DNA of 25,837 nucleotides, taken from positions 1-25,837 of the forward strand of contig JAWXUI010000013.1 of assembly GCA_044432805.1 (NCBI GenBank), in the 5' to 3' direction. The position numbers and the translations under genes are program-made. Source of the stretch: CAYJEO01 sp044432805. Its GTDB lineage: Bacteria > Bacillota_I > Bacilli_A > RF39 > UBA660. Under the pieces are notes generated by a model that did no database searches, had not been told where the DNA came from, and saw nothing but the letters and a program-made list of their open reading frames with translations. The first letter of the stretch is position 1; each line of letters begins with the position of its first letter. Shown here one piece after another: positions 15,728-22,635 of the stretch.

Positions 15728-16129
15728 ATTGTTACTAAAAAGTATAACTAATATGATAACAAAAGAAACCGTTAATACTAATAAACTTGTTTTCATAAAA
15801 GACGTTTTATTGTTTAATTCTTCTATTGTTTCTGTTGTTTCTTCTATTTTTATAATATATTCATCCTCTTTTGAGTATAAATAATTTTCTCTTGCATAAC
15901 TTGCTAAATACTCATCATCCTCTAATTTTAATATTTCAGAACTTAAATAATCTTTTTCTTTGTTTAAGGTTACTAGATTATCTTCCAATTCTTTTTTTTC
16001 CATATTTAAATCATAAATACTATATCCATATGAGAAAATATTGATTACTGAATACATGATTAATACAAGACATATAGGCCCTGTGATTGCTAACCTTCTA
16101 AAAGTTCTCTTTACTCTCTTTTTTTTCAT
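15713..16129 (-). CDS. divIC: Cell-division protein DivIC/FtsB-like, with a second membrane helix
   Basis: Septum-formation protein of the DivIC/FtsB family, which joins FtsL and the divisome. Seen: basic N-terminus, membrane helix (~15-35), coiled coil (~41-72) and the family's YLASYARENYLYSKEDEYI (~74-92). Unlike ordinary single-pass DivIC, a second clear hydrophobic helix (~114-131) follows a Glu/Thr-rich linker, then NNKKKV. Start: a GTG at 16138 is also open, but AAGGTG is placed 6 nt before the ATG at 16129, which I prefer (138 aa). It follows yabP-yabQ as in B. subtilis, but an extended -10 box lies in front of it, giving vegetative expression independent of those sporulation genes. 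Confidence 0.9.
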   Translation of the reverse strand: MKKKRVKRTFRRLAITGPICLVLIMYSVINIFSYGYSIYDLNMEKKELEDNLVTLNKEKDYLSSEILKLEDDEYLASYARENYLYSKEDEYIIKIEETTETIEELNNKTSFMKTSLLVLTVSFVIILVILFSNNKKKV

Positions 16130-16146
16130 ATGGTTCACCTTATTAA

Positions 16147-16156
16147 ATTATATCAT
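16147..16156 (-). promoter_or_regulatory. Extended -10 box (ATGATATAAT) before divIC
   Basis: TG-A-TATAAT on the minus strand, 17 nt before the preferred divIC ATG, inside the yabQ-divIC gap. No clear -35. Confidence 0.55.
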
Positions 16157-16160
16157 TTTT

Positions 16161-16436
16161 TTACTTTTTTTTAAAGAACTTTTCAATATAGTTACTGCAG
16201 ATAAATCCAATAATTAAAAATATAAAAGAGTAATAATGAATTATCATATTATTTATTTTATTTAATTCATACATGTAAAGGATACCGCTTAAAAGAGTAA
16301 TAAAAAAGGAAGCTATAAGTTGAATAAATTTATTCTTATTATATATAAGTTTATAATTGATATTTAATATATTCGAAAATAATATCCCATATACAAAAGA
16401 AAAAATTATTAAATGAATCTGTATTTCTAAACTCAT
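16161..16436 (-). CDS. yabQ: Spore cortex biosynthesis protein YabQ
   Basis: 91 aa integral membrane protein with three hydrophobic helices (~6-24, ~37-53, ~65-84), a pattern typical of YabQ, which is needed for spore cortex formation in the mother cell. It starts MSLEIQIHLIIFSFVYGILF. Sequence similarity in such short membrane proteins is loose; position makes the call firm: it overlaps yabP by 4 nt (ATGA) and is followed by divIC, the B. subtilis order. It is shorter than the Bacillus protein (about 200 aa), lacking the long C-terminal part. Confidence 0.82.
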   Translation of the reverse strand: MSLEIQIHLIIFSFVYGILFSNILNINYKLIYNKNKFIQLIASFFITLLSGILYMYELNKINNMIIHYYSFIFLIIGFICSNYIEKFFKKK

Positions 16437-16705
16437 TTTAAAAGTTTAGAAATGAATTTTTTGTTTTTTTTATTTTTTTTGTCTAAATAAACAATTTCAT
16501 TTATATTACCCTTTATTAAAATATTTCCTTTTGTATTATCTAAATTTATCAATTCTAGTTCAGAACCTAATATATTTATAAAGCCAAGAATAGTTTCTAT
16601 TAAAAATTCTACTTCGTCACAATTTTCAACTTTTTTTACTCCACTTATTGTTATACTTTTTCTATCGTTGATGGTAACAACATGCGAGTTTAATTTATTA
16701 TCCAT
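16433..16705 (-). CDS. yabP: Sporulation protein YabP
   Basis: 90 aa, matches YabP: SHVVTINDRKSITISGVKKV, then a Glu-rich 'DEVEFLIETILGFINILG' segment and KGNILIKGNINEIVYLD, a small all-beta protein required for sporulation with YabQ. The C-terminal 15 residues are very lysine-rich. AAGGTGAT precedes the ATG. It is expressed, by inference, from the sigma-E-like promoter at 16721-16749 and is translationally coupled to yabQ (ATGA overlap). Confidence 0.88.
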   Translation of the reverse strand: MDNKLNSHVVTINDRKSITISGVKKVENCDEVEFLIETILGFINILGSELELINLDNTKGNILIKGNINEIVYLDKKNKKNKKFISKLLK

Positions 16706-16720
16706 ATAATCACCTTATTA

Positions 16721-16749
16721 ATTATATGTGTTAATATTTTAAAATATTA
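16721..16749 (-). promoter_or_regulatory. Sigma-E-like (sporulation) promoter of yabP-yabQ
   Basis: On the minus strand: TAATATT, 14 nt, CATATAAT. This fits the B. subtilis sigma-E consensus KMATATT-N14/15-CATACANT at every defined -35 position and at all but one -10 position. No acceptable sigma-A -35 exists at this spacing. The yabP ATG lies 15 nt further on. Confidence 0.65.
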
Positions 16750-16750
16750 A
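16731..16750. repeat. 20-bp perfect palindrome upstream of yabP
   Basis: A perfect inverted repeat without spacer, core AATATTTTAAAATATT extended by TTA/TAA. It covers the -35 and spacer of the yabP promoter and abuts the spoVG terminator. It could be an operator or an additional transcription stop. Confidence 0.5.
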
Positions 16751-16769
16751 AAAAACAGAATTTATTCTG
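16749..16769 (-). terminator. Rho-independent terminator of spoVG
   Basis: On the minus strand CAGAAT-AA-ATTCTG followed by seven T overlaps the spoVG stop. It separates spoVG from yabP. Confidence 0.8.
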
Positions 16770-17019
16770 CTTTTTTATAGGCTTCGATAATTGCATTTTC
16801 AAACAATTTTCTTCCTTCAGCATTAATTGGATGTGCTATATCTCTATACCCACCTGTTGCTGTTTTACGACTTGGCATTGCGATAAATAAACCGTTGTCA
16901 CCTTCGATGATTCGAATATCATGAACTGCAAAACAATCATCTATTAAAATAGATGCAAGTCCTTTCATTCTAGATTCTTCTTTTTCAACTTTACGTACAT
17001 TTACTGATGTTATTTCCAT
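16762..17019 (-). CDS. spoVG: SpoVG, RNA/DNA-binding regulator
   Basis: 85 aa, full length for the family: MEITSVNVRKV, LASILIDDCFAVHDIRI, GLFIAMPSRK and the C-terminal DIAHPINAEGRKLFENAI, all strongly conserved. SpoVG is a site-specific nucleic-acid-binding protein, first found as a stage V sporulation gene (cortex, septation) but present and regulatory also in non-sporulating Firmicutes. AAGGGAG precedes the ATG. Own sigma-A promoter and terminator, so monocistronic; in B. subtilis it lies in the same neighbourhood, between veg and yabP. Confidence 0.97.
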   Translation of the reverse strand: MEITSVNVRKVEKEESRMKGLASILIDDCFAVHDIRIIEGDNGLFIAMPSRKTATGGYRDIAHPINAEGRKLFENAIIEAYKKAE

Positions 17020-17052
17020 GCTTAAATCTCCCTTCAGATAATCTACATTTTA

Positions 17053-17081
17053 ATTATATAACTTTTTTTTTGTTTTTACAA
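17053..17081 (-). promoter_or_regulatory. Sigma-A promoter of spoVG
   Basis: On the minus strand: TTGTAA, 17 nt (mostly A), TATAAT, in the veg-spoVG gap, 33 nt before the ATG. Confidence 0.7.
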
Positions 17082-17083
17082 TG

Positions 17084-17305
17084 TTATTTTAGTTTTATTT
17101 TTATTGTATTTGTAATAACATCCGTATATTTAAATGATTTTATTTCTTGATATACTTCATTATCTAATTTTACCAAAAATATATAATTATAAGTTTCTTT
17201 TATAATTGCATTATAAGTTTCGTATTTATTTCTTCCTAAATTACATTTAATCATTACTTTTTTGCCTATATTATTCTCTAATTCTTTTTTTATATCTTCT
17301 ATCAT
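17084..17305 (-). CDS. veg: Veg family protein (DUF1021)
   Basis: 73 aa. Seen: IGKKVMIKCNLGRNKYETYNAI and ETYNYIFLVKLD followed by a Y-x-D-V segment, the Veg pattern ('G..V.L..N.GR.K', 'ETYP.VF.V.LD', 'YSY.DVLT'). B. subtilis Veg is abundant in growing cells and affects biofilm formation. Its start overlaps the yabG stop by 4 nt and no good Shine-Dalgarno is present, so it appears translationally coupled to yabG. This differs from Bacillus, where veg has its own strong promoter. An extended -10 (TGGTATTAT) inside the yabG 3' end could still give separate transcription. Confidence 0.9.
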   Translation of the reverse strand: MIEDIKKELENNIGKKVMIKCNLGRNKYETYNAIIKETYNYIFLVKLDNEVYQEIKSFKYTDVITNTIKIKLK

Positions 17306-18081
17306 CTTGGGTACCCGACATACATAGTTCCTTTTGTAATAATACCACCTAGCCCATTTGAACCATATTTTGTTATTTCTAATATTCCTTTTAAGTCTAT
17401 ATCATTAGTAGACTCTGTTAAACTCAATCTTGTTGCAATTATAGCTGGATCTAATGCATGAATATTAACTCTTTTAGGACTGCTGGCAAAATTAGCTCCT
17501 GCTTTTATTAATTCTTCATAATCAGACTGACAAGCGCCGGCAATTATTATTAATTTTTGATGACTTTTCTCGTATTTTCTTGCTTCATTAACAGAATTAA
17601 CAAAATGAATGCTATTTTTATAATTATTAATATTATTTATGTCACCTTTATTTTTATAATATGCATCATGTCCAGTAAGGACTAAAATATGAGGATTGTG
17701 CTCTTTTAATAAAGCAATTATATTATCTTTTATCATATCTTCTTTTAATACCTTACCAACAGCCCACAAATTGCTTTCTTCATAATATTTTAAACATTTA
17801 TTTAAATAATCAACATCACCATCGATATGTAATATTTTGCCTGGTAAATAAAAATAATCATTTCTATTTAATTCTTTTATATTTGATATTCTCTTTTCAA
17901 AATCATTATTATCGATATCCACTTCATTAAAAATCACTAAATCATCTAAGTCACTATCCGCTTGCAATCTAATATTTGTTCCTTTTAAATAAGCTTTCTT
18001 CTCTTCTATTTTGGTTATAAAAAAAACCAAATCATTTTGATACGATCTTCGCGTCACTAAATCCCCAATTTTAAAATCCAT
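17302..18081 (-). CDS. yabG: Sporulation-specific protease YabG
   Basis: 259 aa, close to full length (about 290 in Bacillus). YabG is a cysteine protease that processes spore coat proteins. Seen: an N-terminal Kow/SH3-like part (FKIGDLVTRRSY); the diagnostic LHIDGDVDYLNKCLKYYEE; LVLTGHDAYYKNKGD; IIIAGACQSDYEELIKAGANF; and SSPKRVNIHALDPA. The cysteine in AGACQS and the histidine in TGHDA are the likely catalytic residues (known conserved positions; role inferred). GAGGTGAA precedes the ATG. It leads the yabG-veg pair and has a sigma-E-like promoter in front. Confidence 0.95.
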   Translation of the reverse strand: MDFKIGDLVTRRSYQNDLVFFITKIEEKKAYLKGTNIRLQADSDLDDLVIFNEVDIDNNDFEKRISNIKELNRNDYFYLPGKILHIDGDVDYLNKCLKYYEESNLWAVGKVLKEDMIKDNIIALLKEHNPHILVLTGHDAYYKNKGDINNINNYKNSIHFVNSVNEARKYEKSHQKLIIIAGACQSDYEELIKAGANFASSPKRVNIHALDPAIIATRLSLTESTNDIDLKGILEITKYGSNGLGGIITKGTMYVGYPR

Positions 18082-18097
18082 ATTTTCACCTCATCAA

Positions 18098-18125
18098 ATT
18101 ATATGAAAAAAAAATAAGACTATGC
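18098..18125 (-). promoter_or_regulatory. Sigma-E-like promoter of yabG
   Basis: On the minus strand: GCATAGT, 13 nt, CATATAAT. Six of seven -35 bases and all but one defined -10 base fit the sigma-E consensus; the spacer is one shorter than usual. It overlaps the terminator of the upstream operon. A sigma-A reading of TATAAT lacks a -35. Confidence 0.5.
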
Positions 18126-18131
18126 TTATTT
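18106..18131 (-). terminator. Terminator of the prfB-ftsEX operon
   Basis: On the minus strand AAATAAG / CTTATTT with a 6-nt loop followed by T residues, overlapping the stop of the carbamoyltransferase-like gene. Confidence 0.7.
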
Positions 18132-19057
18132 TAATTAAAAATTTCATTATAAAATTGTTCGACATTATTAGTAACATAAATTAATATTGCTTGATAAGCA
18201 ATAATTTTATTTTTTAATTGTTCAGATATTATTGAATAACTAGATTCTAAAACTTCACTATTGATTTCTTCTCCTATTGGAAGTGGGTGCATTACTTTTA
18301 CCGTTGCATTCGCATTTATCATTTTATCCATTCCAACTACAAATTGAGGATATATATCTAAAATTTGATTATCCATTCCCCATGAAGATGTATAAATGAA
18401 ATCCGCCTCTTTTATTGCATCTAGTTCAACATCTGTCATTGTAATAGAACCATTTGATAATTTGCAATTTTCATTCGCCATATCAACATAATTTTGTGTA
18501 ATGAATGATTCAACCGGTGCATATTGAAAAAAGTGCCCGCCAAATTTAGTAACTGCATTCATCAAGGAAATAGCAGTTTCATTACAATTTCCCATATAAA
18601 CTATTTTCAAATCTTCAAATTTTTTACCTTTCGGCTTATTTTCAAAGATAGTTATTAAGTCTACTATTTCTTGTGTTGGATAATTAAACTCACTTTTTAG
18701 ATTTATAATAGGAATTGAACTTTTACTATTAATAATTTCTGATGAGCTATAATCAATATCAAGAACAAGTGTATCTGCAATTTGATTAAATATCGATGCC
18801 ATATCATTTACTTTAGCAACTTTTATAAACTCATTAAACATAATAGTTTGTGTTCTTCCACCTAATTTTGAAACCGCCGTGTTAAACGCTAATTCATCTA
18901 TTGAATTAATGCCATTGGATAAAATTTTTACTTCTTTATTCTTCAAAGTATTTAAATTCTTACCTTCGTCTCTTGCTTTTGTTAAATGAACTCCTAAAGT
19001 GATAATGTCTTCTAATTCTTCTTTTGTAAAATTAACTGTATCAAATAAATTTTTCAT
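18131..19057 (-). CDS. Divergent aspartate/ornithine carbamoyltransferase-family protein
   Basis: 308 aa, the family length. Seen: an N-terminal helix-rich start (MKNLFDTVNFTKEEL) like ATCase/OTCase; a central LKIVYMGNCNETAISLMNAV (second-domain Rossmann strand); VKVMHPLPIGEEI at 253-265, resembling the ATCase HPLPR..EI; and a C-terminal Q..N....Y.AIL. However, the carbamoyl-phosphate STRTR motif is replaced by SNGINSIDE (47-55), and the HPTQ motif reads YPTQ (126-129), so the arginines and histidine that bind carbamoyl phosphate are absent. I expect a different substrate or a non-catalytic role. AAGGGGGA precedes the ATG. Last gene of the prfB-yitT-ftsE-ftsX operon, 12 nt after ftsX. Confidence 0.8.
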   Translation of the reverse strand: MKNLFDTVNFTKEELEDIITLGVHLTKARDEGKNLNTLKNKEVKILSNGINSIDELAFNTAVSKLGGRTQTIMFNEFIKVAKVNDMASIFNQIADTLVLDIDYSSSEIINSKSSIPIINLKSEFNYPTQEIVDLITIFENKPKGKKFEDLKIVYMGNCNETAISLMNAVTKFGGHFFQYAPVESFITQNYVDMANENCKLSNGSITMTDVELDAIKEADFIYTSSWGMDNQILDIYPQFVVGMDKMINANATVKVMHPLPIGEEINSEVLESSYSIISEQLKNKIIAYQAILIYVTNNVEQFYNEIFN

Positions 19058-19069
19058 TTAAATCCCCCT

Positions 19070-19969
19070 TTATACTTTTAAATGTTTTTTTACTGCTCTA
19101 TAACTTCCTGAAACACCAACTACTATACCTATTAGTAACAATAATAACGATGTTAAATAAATAAATGGTGTCGGTTCTATTAATTTAATAAATTGAGAGA
19201 ATAACTGTCCATCAAATAAATCGTAAATTGCATTATATCCAAATATAGTTGCTAGTATTGGTATTATTGAACCTAATATAGAAAGTATTAATCCTTCTAT
19301 AATAAATGGTATTTTTATATTTATATTAGATGCTCCTACTAATCTCATAATAGCTATTTCTCTTTTTCTTGAGAAAATTGTTATTTTAATAGTATTTGAA
19401 ATTAGAAATGCTGTTACTATAATTAATGCGATGACAACACCAAATCCGATATTTCTTACCATATCAAATATGACGATCAATTGTTCAATAGAACCTTCTC
19501 CATATTTTACAATATCAACATAATCAATATTTTCAATATCGGTTGCCGTTTCTCCAATTAAGTCGATATTTTCGACTTTTATTAAATACGTATCTTGCAA
19601 TGGACTATCAGTTTCTGTATATTCACTTAATATATTTTCAAATACTTCATTTGATTCCATCATTTCTTTGGAAACTTCCATTTTTGATTGAAATTCATAA
19701 CTTTCTAAATTATCTAATTTATTAATTGCTTGTTCAACTAATTGTATTTGCTGATCTGTTATATCTACTGCTAAAAATGCGACAATGGTAACATCATTTT
19801 CAACTTCTGTTGCAAAATTATTCACATTTTGAGAGATAATAATTGATAAAGACACTACTAAAAGTGTAATAGTAATACTAATAATTGATGCAAAAGATAA
19901 TGAAAAGTTTCTAAATACACTTTTAACACCATCTCTTATATTTCTCGATAATATTCTAACGATTTTCAT
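19070..19969 (-). CDS. ftsX: Cell-division ABC transporter permease FtsX
   Basis: 299 aa. Topology: cytoplasmic N-terminus, one membrane helix (~22-46), an extracellular loop domain (~47-170), then three helices (~172-192, ~222-245 and ~268-290). This is the FtsX plan, with IKITIFSRKREIAIMRLVGA (the conserved cytoplasmic coupling region) after helix 2. Together with FtsE it transmits a signal across the membrane that activates peptidoglycan hydrolases at division or elongation. The start overlaps ftsE by 14 nt. Confidence 0.96.
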   Translation of the reverse strand: MKIVRILSRNIRDGVKSVFRNFSLSFASIISITITLLVVSLSIIISQNVNNFATEVENDVTIVAFLAVDITDQQIQLVEQAINKLDNLESYEFQSKMEVSKEMMESNEVFENILSEYTETDSPLQDTYLIKVENIDLIGETATDIENIDYVDIVKYGEGSIEQLIVIFDMVRNIGFGVVIALIIVTAFLISNTIKITIFSRKREIAIMRLVGASNINIKIPFIIEGLILSILGSIIPILATIFGYNAIYDLFDGQLFSQFIKLIEPTPFIYLTSLLLLLIGIVVGVSGSYRAVKKHLKV

Positions 19970-20651
19970 TTACATAGCTCCCTTCTTCATAATCTTTTAA
20001 GATTCTTCCAGAATCAAGTGCCACAACTCTTTTATTCATTTTACCAACTATATCTAAATCATGAGTAACCATTATTATAGTTGTCCCTAATTTGTTAACT
20101 TCATTTAAAACATTCATTATTTCCATACTTGTAACTTCGTCTAAATTTCCAGTTGGTTCATCACATATTAATAATTTCGGTTCGTTTATAATAGCACGAG
20201 CTATCGCAACTCTTTGTTGTTCTCCTCCTGATAATTCAGTTGGATAATTTTTTATTTTTCCTTTAAGCCCGACTAATTCTAAAACTTTAACTACCTTTAA
20301 ATGAATTTCTTCTTTAGGCATCCCAAATATTTCTAATGCAAACGCTACATTTTCATAAACGGTTAACTTATTTAAAAGTTTAAAATCTTGGAACACAACT
20401 CCAAGTTGTCTTCTTAGTTTATAGACTTTGGAATTTTTTAGTTTTCCAACATCTAATCCACCAACTATTATTTTACCACTTGTTGGTTTTTCTTCACGAT
20501 AAATCATTTTGATCGCTGTTGATTTTCCACATCCTGTTGAACCTATTAAAAAAACAAATTCACCTTTTTTTATATTTAAATCTAAATCATAAATAGCGGT
20601 TACTCCATTTTTATATACTTTTTTTACATTTTTCATTCTTATTAAATCCAT
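19956..20651 (-). CDS. ftsE: Cell-division ATP-binding protein FtsE
   Basis: 231 aa ABC ATPase. Walker A GSTGCGKST (37-45), Q-loop VVFQDF (85-90), signature LSGGEQQRVAIARA (140-153), Walker B LLICDEPTGNLD (160-171) and the switch histidine in VTHDLDI. Closest to FtsE by the early VYKNGVTAIYDLDLNIKKGEFVF and by its pairing with FtsX. Its ATG shares one base with the yitT stop (TAATG). The operon order prfB-(yitT)-ftsE-ftsX is like the prfB-ftsEX linkage of many Firmicutes. Confidence 0.97.
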   Translation of the reverse strand: MDLIRMKNVKKVYKNGVTAIYDLDLNIKKGEFVFLIGSTGCGKSTAIKMIYREEKPTSGKIIVGGLDVGKLKNSKVYKLRRQLGVVFQDFKLLNKLTVYENVAFALEIFGMPKEEIHLKVVKVLELVGLKGKIKNYPTELSGGEQQRVAIARAIINEPKLLICDEPTGNLDEVTSMEIMNVLNEVNKLGTTIIMVTHDLDIVGKMNKRVVALDSGRILKDYEEGSYVNENR

Positions 20652-21523
20652 TACGCACCCCCACTAACTTCGTATGAATCAGATACTACAAAGAAAGCAT
20701 CTGGGTCTATTTTATTTAAACCTTCTTTTACTATAAAATATTCTTTTGTTGGTATTATACACATTAATACTTTTTGTCTATTACCAGTAAAAGCACCTTT
20801 ACCTTCTAATACAGTTACACCATGATTTAAATCATTCATAATAAAACTTTTTACACTTGTTTCGTGTTCTGTAATTATATGAAACATCTTTGATTGTGAA
20901 ATTCCTAGTATTACTCTATCCGTCATAACACTTATTATATATAACGTTATGAGAGAATACATTAATTGTGTCCATCCAAATATAAATACTCCACTTACGA
21001 TTATTAGTCCATCTGTAAAAAACATTGCATTTCCAATAGACATTTTGAAATATTTAGAAACTATTTGGTTTAAGATATCTGTTCCTCCAGTCGTAAAACC
21101 TGTTTTAAATATAAGTCCTAGTCCTAATCCACTTATCACAGCTCCAAATAAAGTCATAACAATTGGATCATCATACGGAACATCTATATAATTAGAAATA
21201 TTTATAGTTAACTGTACAAATATTGGATATAAAATTGATCCAATTACTGAATTAGCAGTCTTTTTTTTGCCTAGCAATATTAAACTCATTAACAATAATA
21301 TAATTGATCCAATAAATATTACGATAGATGGAGTCAGTCCATATAGATGTTCTAAAATAACCGATATTCCACTTACCCCATATACTATTTGCATAGGTAA
21401 AATAAATAAATTAAATGAAACAGCGACTAAAAATACACCTAGTAAAAATTGCGCAGTGCGGATTAATCTGTCTTTTTTGTAAATTAATGAAACAATATTA
21501 TCAGCTTTCTTTTTCTTTAACAT
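20651..21523 (-). CDS. YitT family membrane protein (DUF161 + DUF2179)
   Basis: 290 aa. Five or six hydrophobic helices in residues ~20-205, with the family's VAVSFNLFILPMQIVYGVSGISVIL and GLIFKTGFTTGGTDILNQIV (GG-T-D loop). A soluble C-terminal domain (~210-290) follows, with THxVLEGKGAF-like text (GVTVLEGKGAFTGNRQKVL) and KIDPDAFFVVSDSYEVSGGA, the DUF2179 hallmark. The transported substrate is unknown. Start codon immediately follows the prfB stop, with AGAGGG in the prfB end as ribosome binding site. Placed between prfB and ftsE. Confidence 0.93.
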   Translation of the reverse strand: MLKKKKADNIVSLIYKKDRLIRTAQFLLGVFLVAVSFNLFILPMQIVYGVSGISVILEHLYGLTPSIVIFIGSIILLLMSLILLGKKKTANSVIGSILYPIFVQLTINISNYIDVPYDDPIVMTLFGAVISGLGLGLIFKTGFTTGGTDILNQIVSKYFKMSIGNAMFFTDGLIIVSGVFIFGWTQLMYSLITLYIISVMTDRVILGISQSKMFHIITEHETSVKSFIMNDLNHGVTVLEGKGAFTGNRQKVLMCIIPTKEYFIVKEGLNKIDPDAFFVVSDSYEVSGGA

Positions 21524-22613
21524 TTAATCCCTCTTTCTAAGACTTGCATTTATAAAATTATTTAAATCTCCATCTAGTACTTTTAAAACATTTGCAGTTT
21601 CATAACTTGTCCTATGATCTTTTACCATCATATATGGGTGCATTACATAACTTCTTATTTGAGATCCAAAATTAACATCCATAGGAGCTCCTTTTAAATC
21701 ATTTAATTCTTGTTTTTTTCTTTCTTCTTCTAGTTTAAATATTTTATTTTTTAAAATTTCTAATGCTTTCTCTTTGTTTTGTATTTGTGATCTTTCGTTT
21801 TGACAAGTAACAACTATTTTAGTTGGTAAATGAGTTATTCTAACAGCTGAATCAGTAGTATTTACACTTTGTCCACCTGCTCCACTCGATCTATATACAT
21901 CTATTTTTAAATCTACTTCATTTATTTCTAATGTACTACTTTGTTCAATTTTTGGAGTAACATCAACTGAGGCAAATGAAGTGTGTCTTCTAGAGTTTGA
22001 ATCAAAAGGTGAAATTCTTACTAATCTATGGACTCCTTTTTCTTCTTTTAATAATCCAAAAGCATTTGTTCCTTTTATAATCATTGTTACGCCTTTTATT
22101 CCAACATCTTCTATTTGTGTATCAATTATTTCAATTTTAAAATTATTATTAGAAGCATATTTTGTATACATTCTATATAACATATTAGCCCAGTCACAAC
22201 TTTCAGTTCCACCAGCACCAGGTTTTATTTCTAAAATTGCATCATTATTATCATATTCACCATCTAATAATAACTTAGATTCAAAGTTTTCTAATTTTTC
22301 ACTTATAATATCAATATCAATATTAACCATATTAAACATTTCTTCATCAAATTCTAATTCTAACAAAGTTATAATTTCCATGTTATTTAAAACATTATTT
22401 AAAATTTCTTGATATTCATTAATAATCAAAGTTAATTCATTTTTTTCTTTCAATACTTTTTCACTTGTTTTTTTATCCAACCAAAAATTATCTTTATTGA
22501 TTAATTCATCAAGTTCTTTTATTCTTTTTTCTTTATTTTCTTGGTCAAAGAGACTCCTTTAAACTAGTTATTTTTTCTAGTAATTCATTATATGTTTTTT
22601 TTGTTTCGTTCAT
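21524..22613 (-). CDS. prfB: Peptide chain release factor 2 (RF2), programmed +1 frameshift
   Basis: Terminates at UGA and UAA. Translation starts at the ATG at 22613 (AGAGGAG upstream), runs 22 codons (MNETKKTYNELLEKITSLKE...) to CTT followed by an in-frame TGA at 22545-22547, then shifts +1 to GAC and continues for 340 codons, giving 362 aa, the normal RF2 length. The codon-recognition SPF is at about 201-203 and the GGQ at about 246-248 (RSSGAGGQSVN). The frame downstream of the shift alone lacks a normal ATG start. The frameshift lets RF2 regulate itself: low RF2 favours the shift. A pseudopilin gene ends 22 nt upstream without a terminator between. Confidence 0.97.
22544..22560 (-). promoter_or_regulatory. 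RF2 programmed +1 frameshift site
   Basis: On the minus strand: AAAGGAG (internal Shine-Dalgarno-like), then TCT, then CTTTGAC with the slippery CTT, the stop TGA and the +1 GAC codon. This is the classical bacterial prfB recoding signal, with the usual 3-nt gap between the Shine-Dalgarno-like element and CTT. Confidence 0.96.
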
Positions 22614-22635
22614 ATTACATTCTCCTCTTTGATAA

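Noticed and set aside
21981..22412. 143-codon plus-strand ORF opposite prfB, and smaller ones opposite yitT and ftsX
   Set aside because: Antisense to strongly conserved coding sequence; serine/isoleucine-rich shadow translation without start signals.
22545..22547. TGA early in prfB as a pseudogene mark
   Set aside because: It is the standard RF2 programmed frameshift site with its upstream Shine-Dalgarno-like element.
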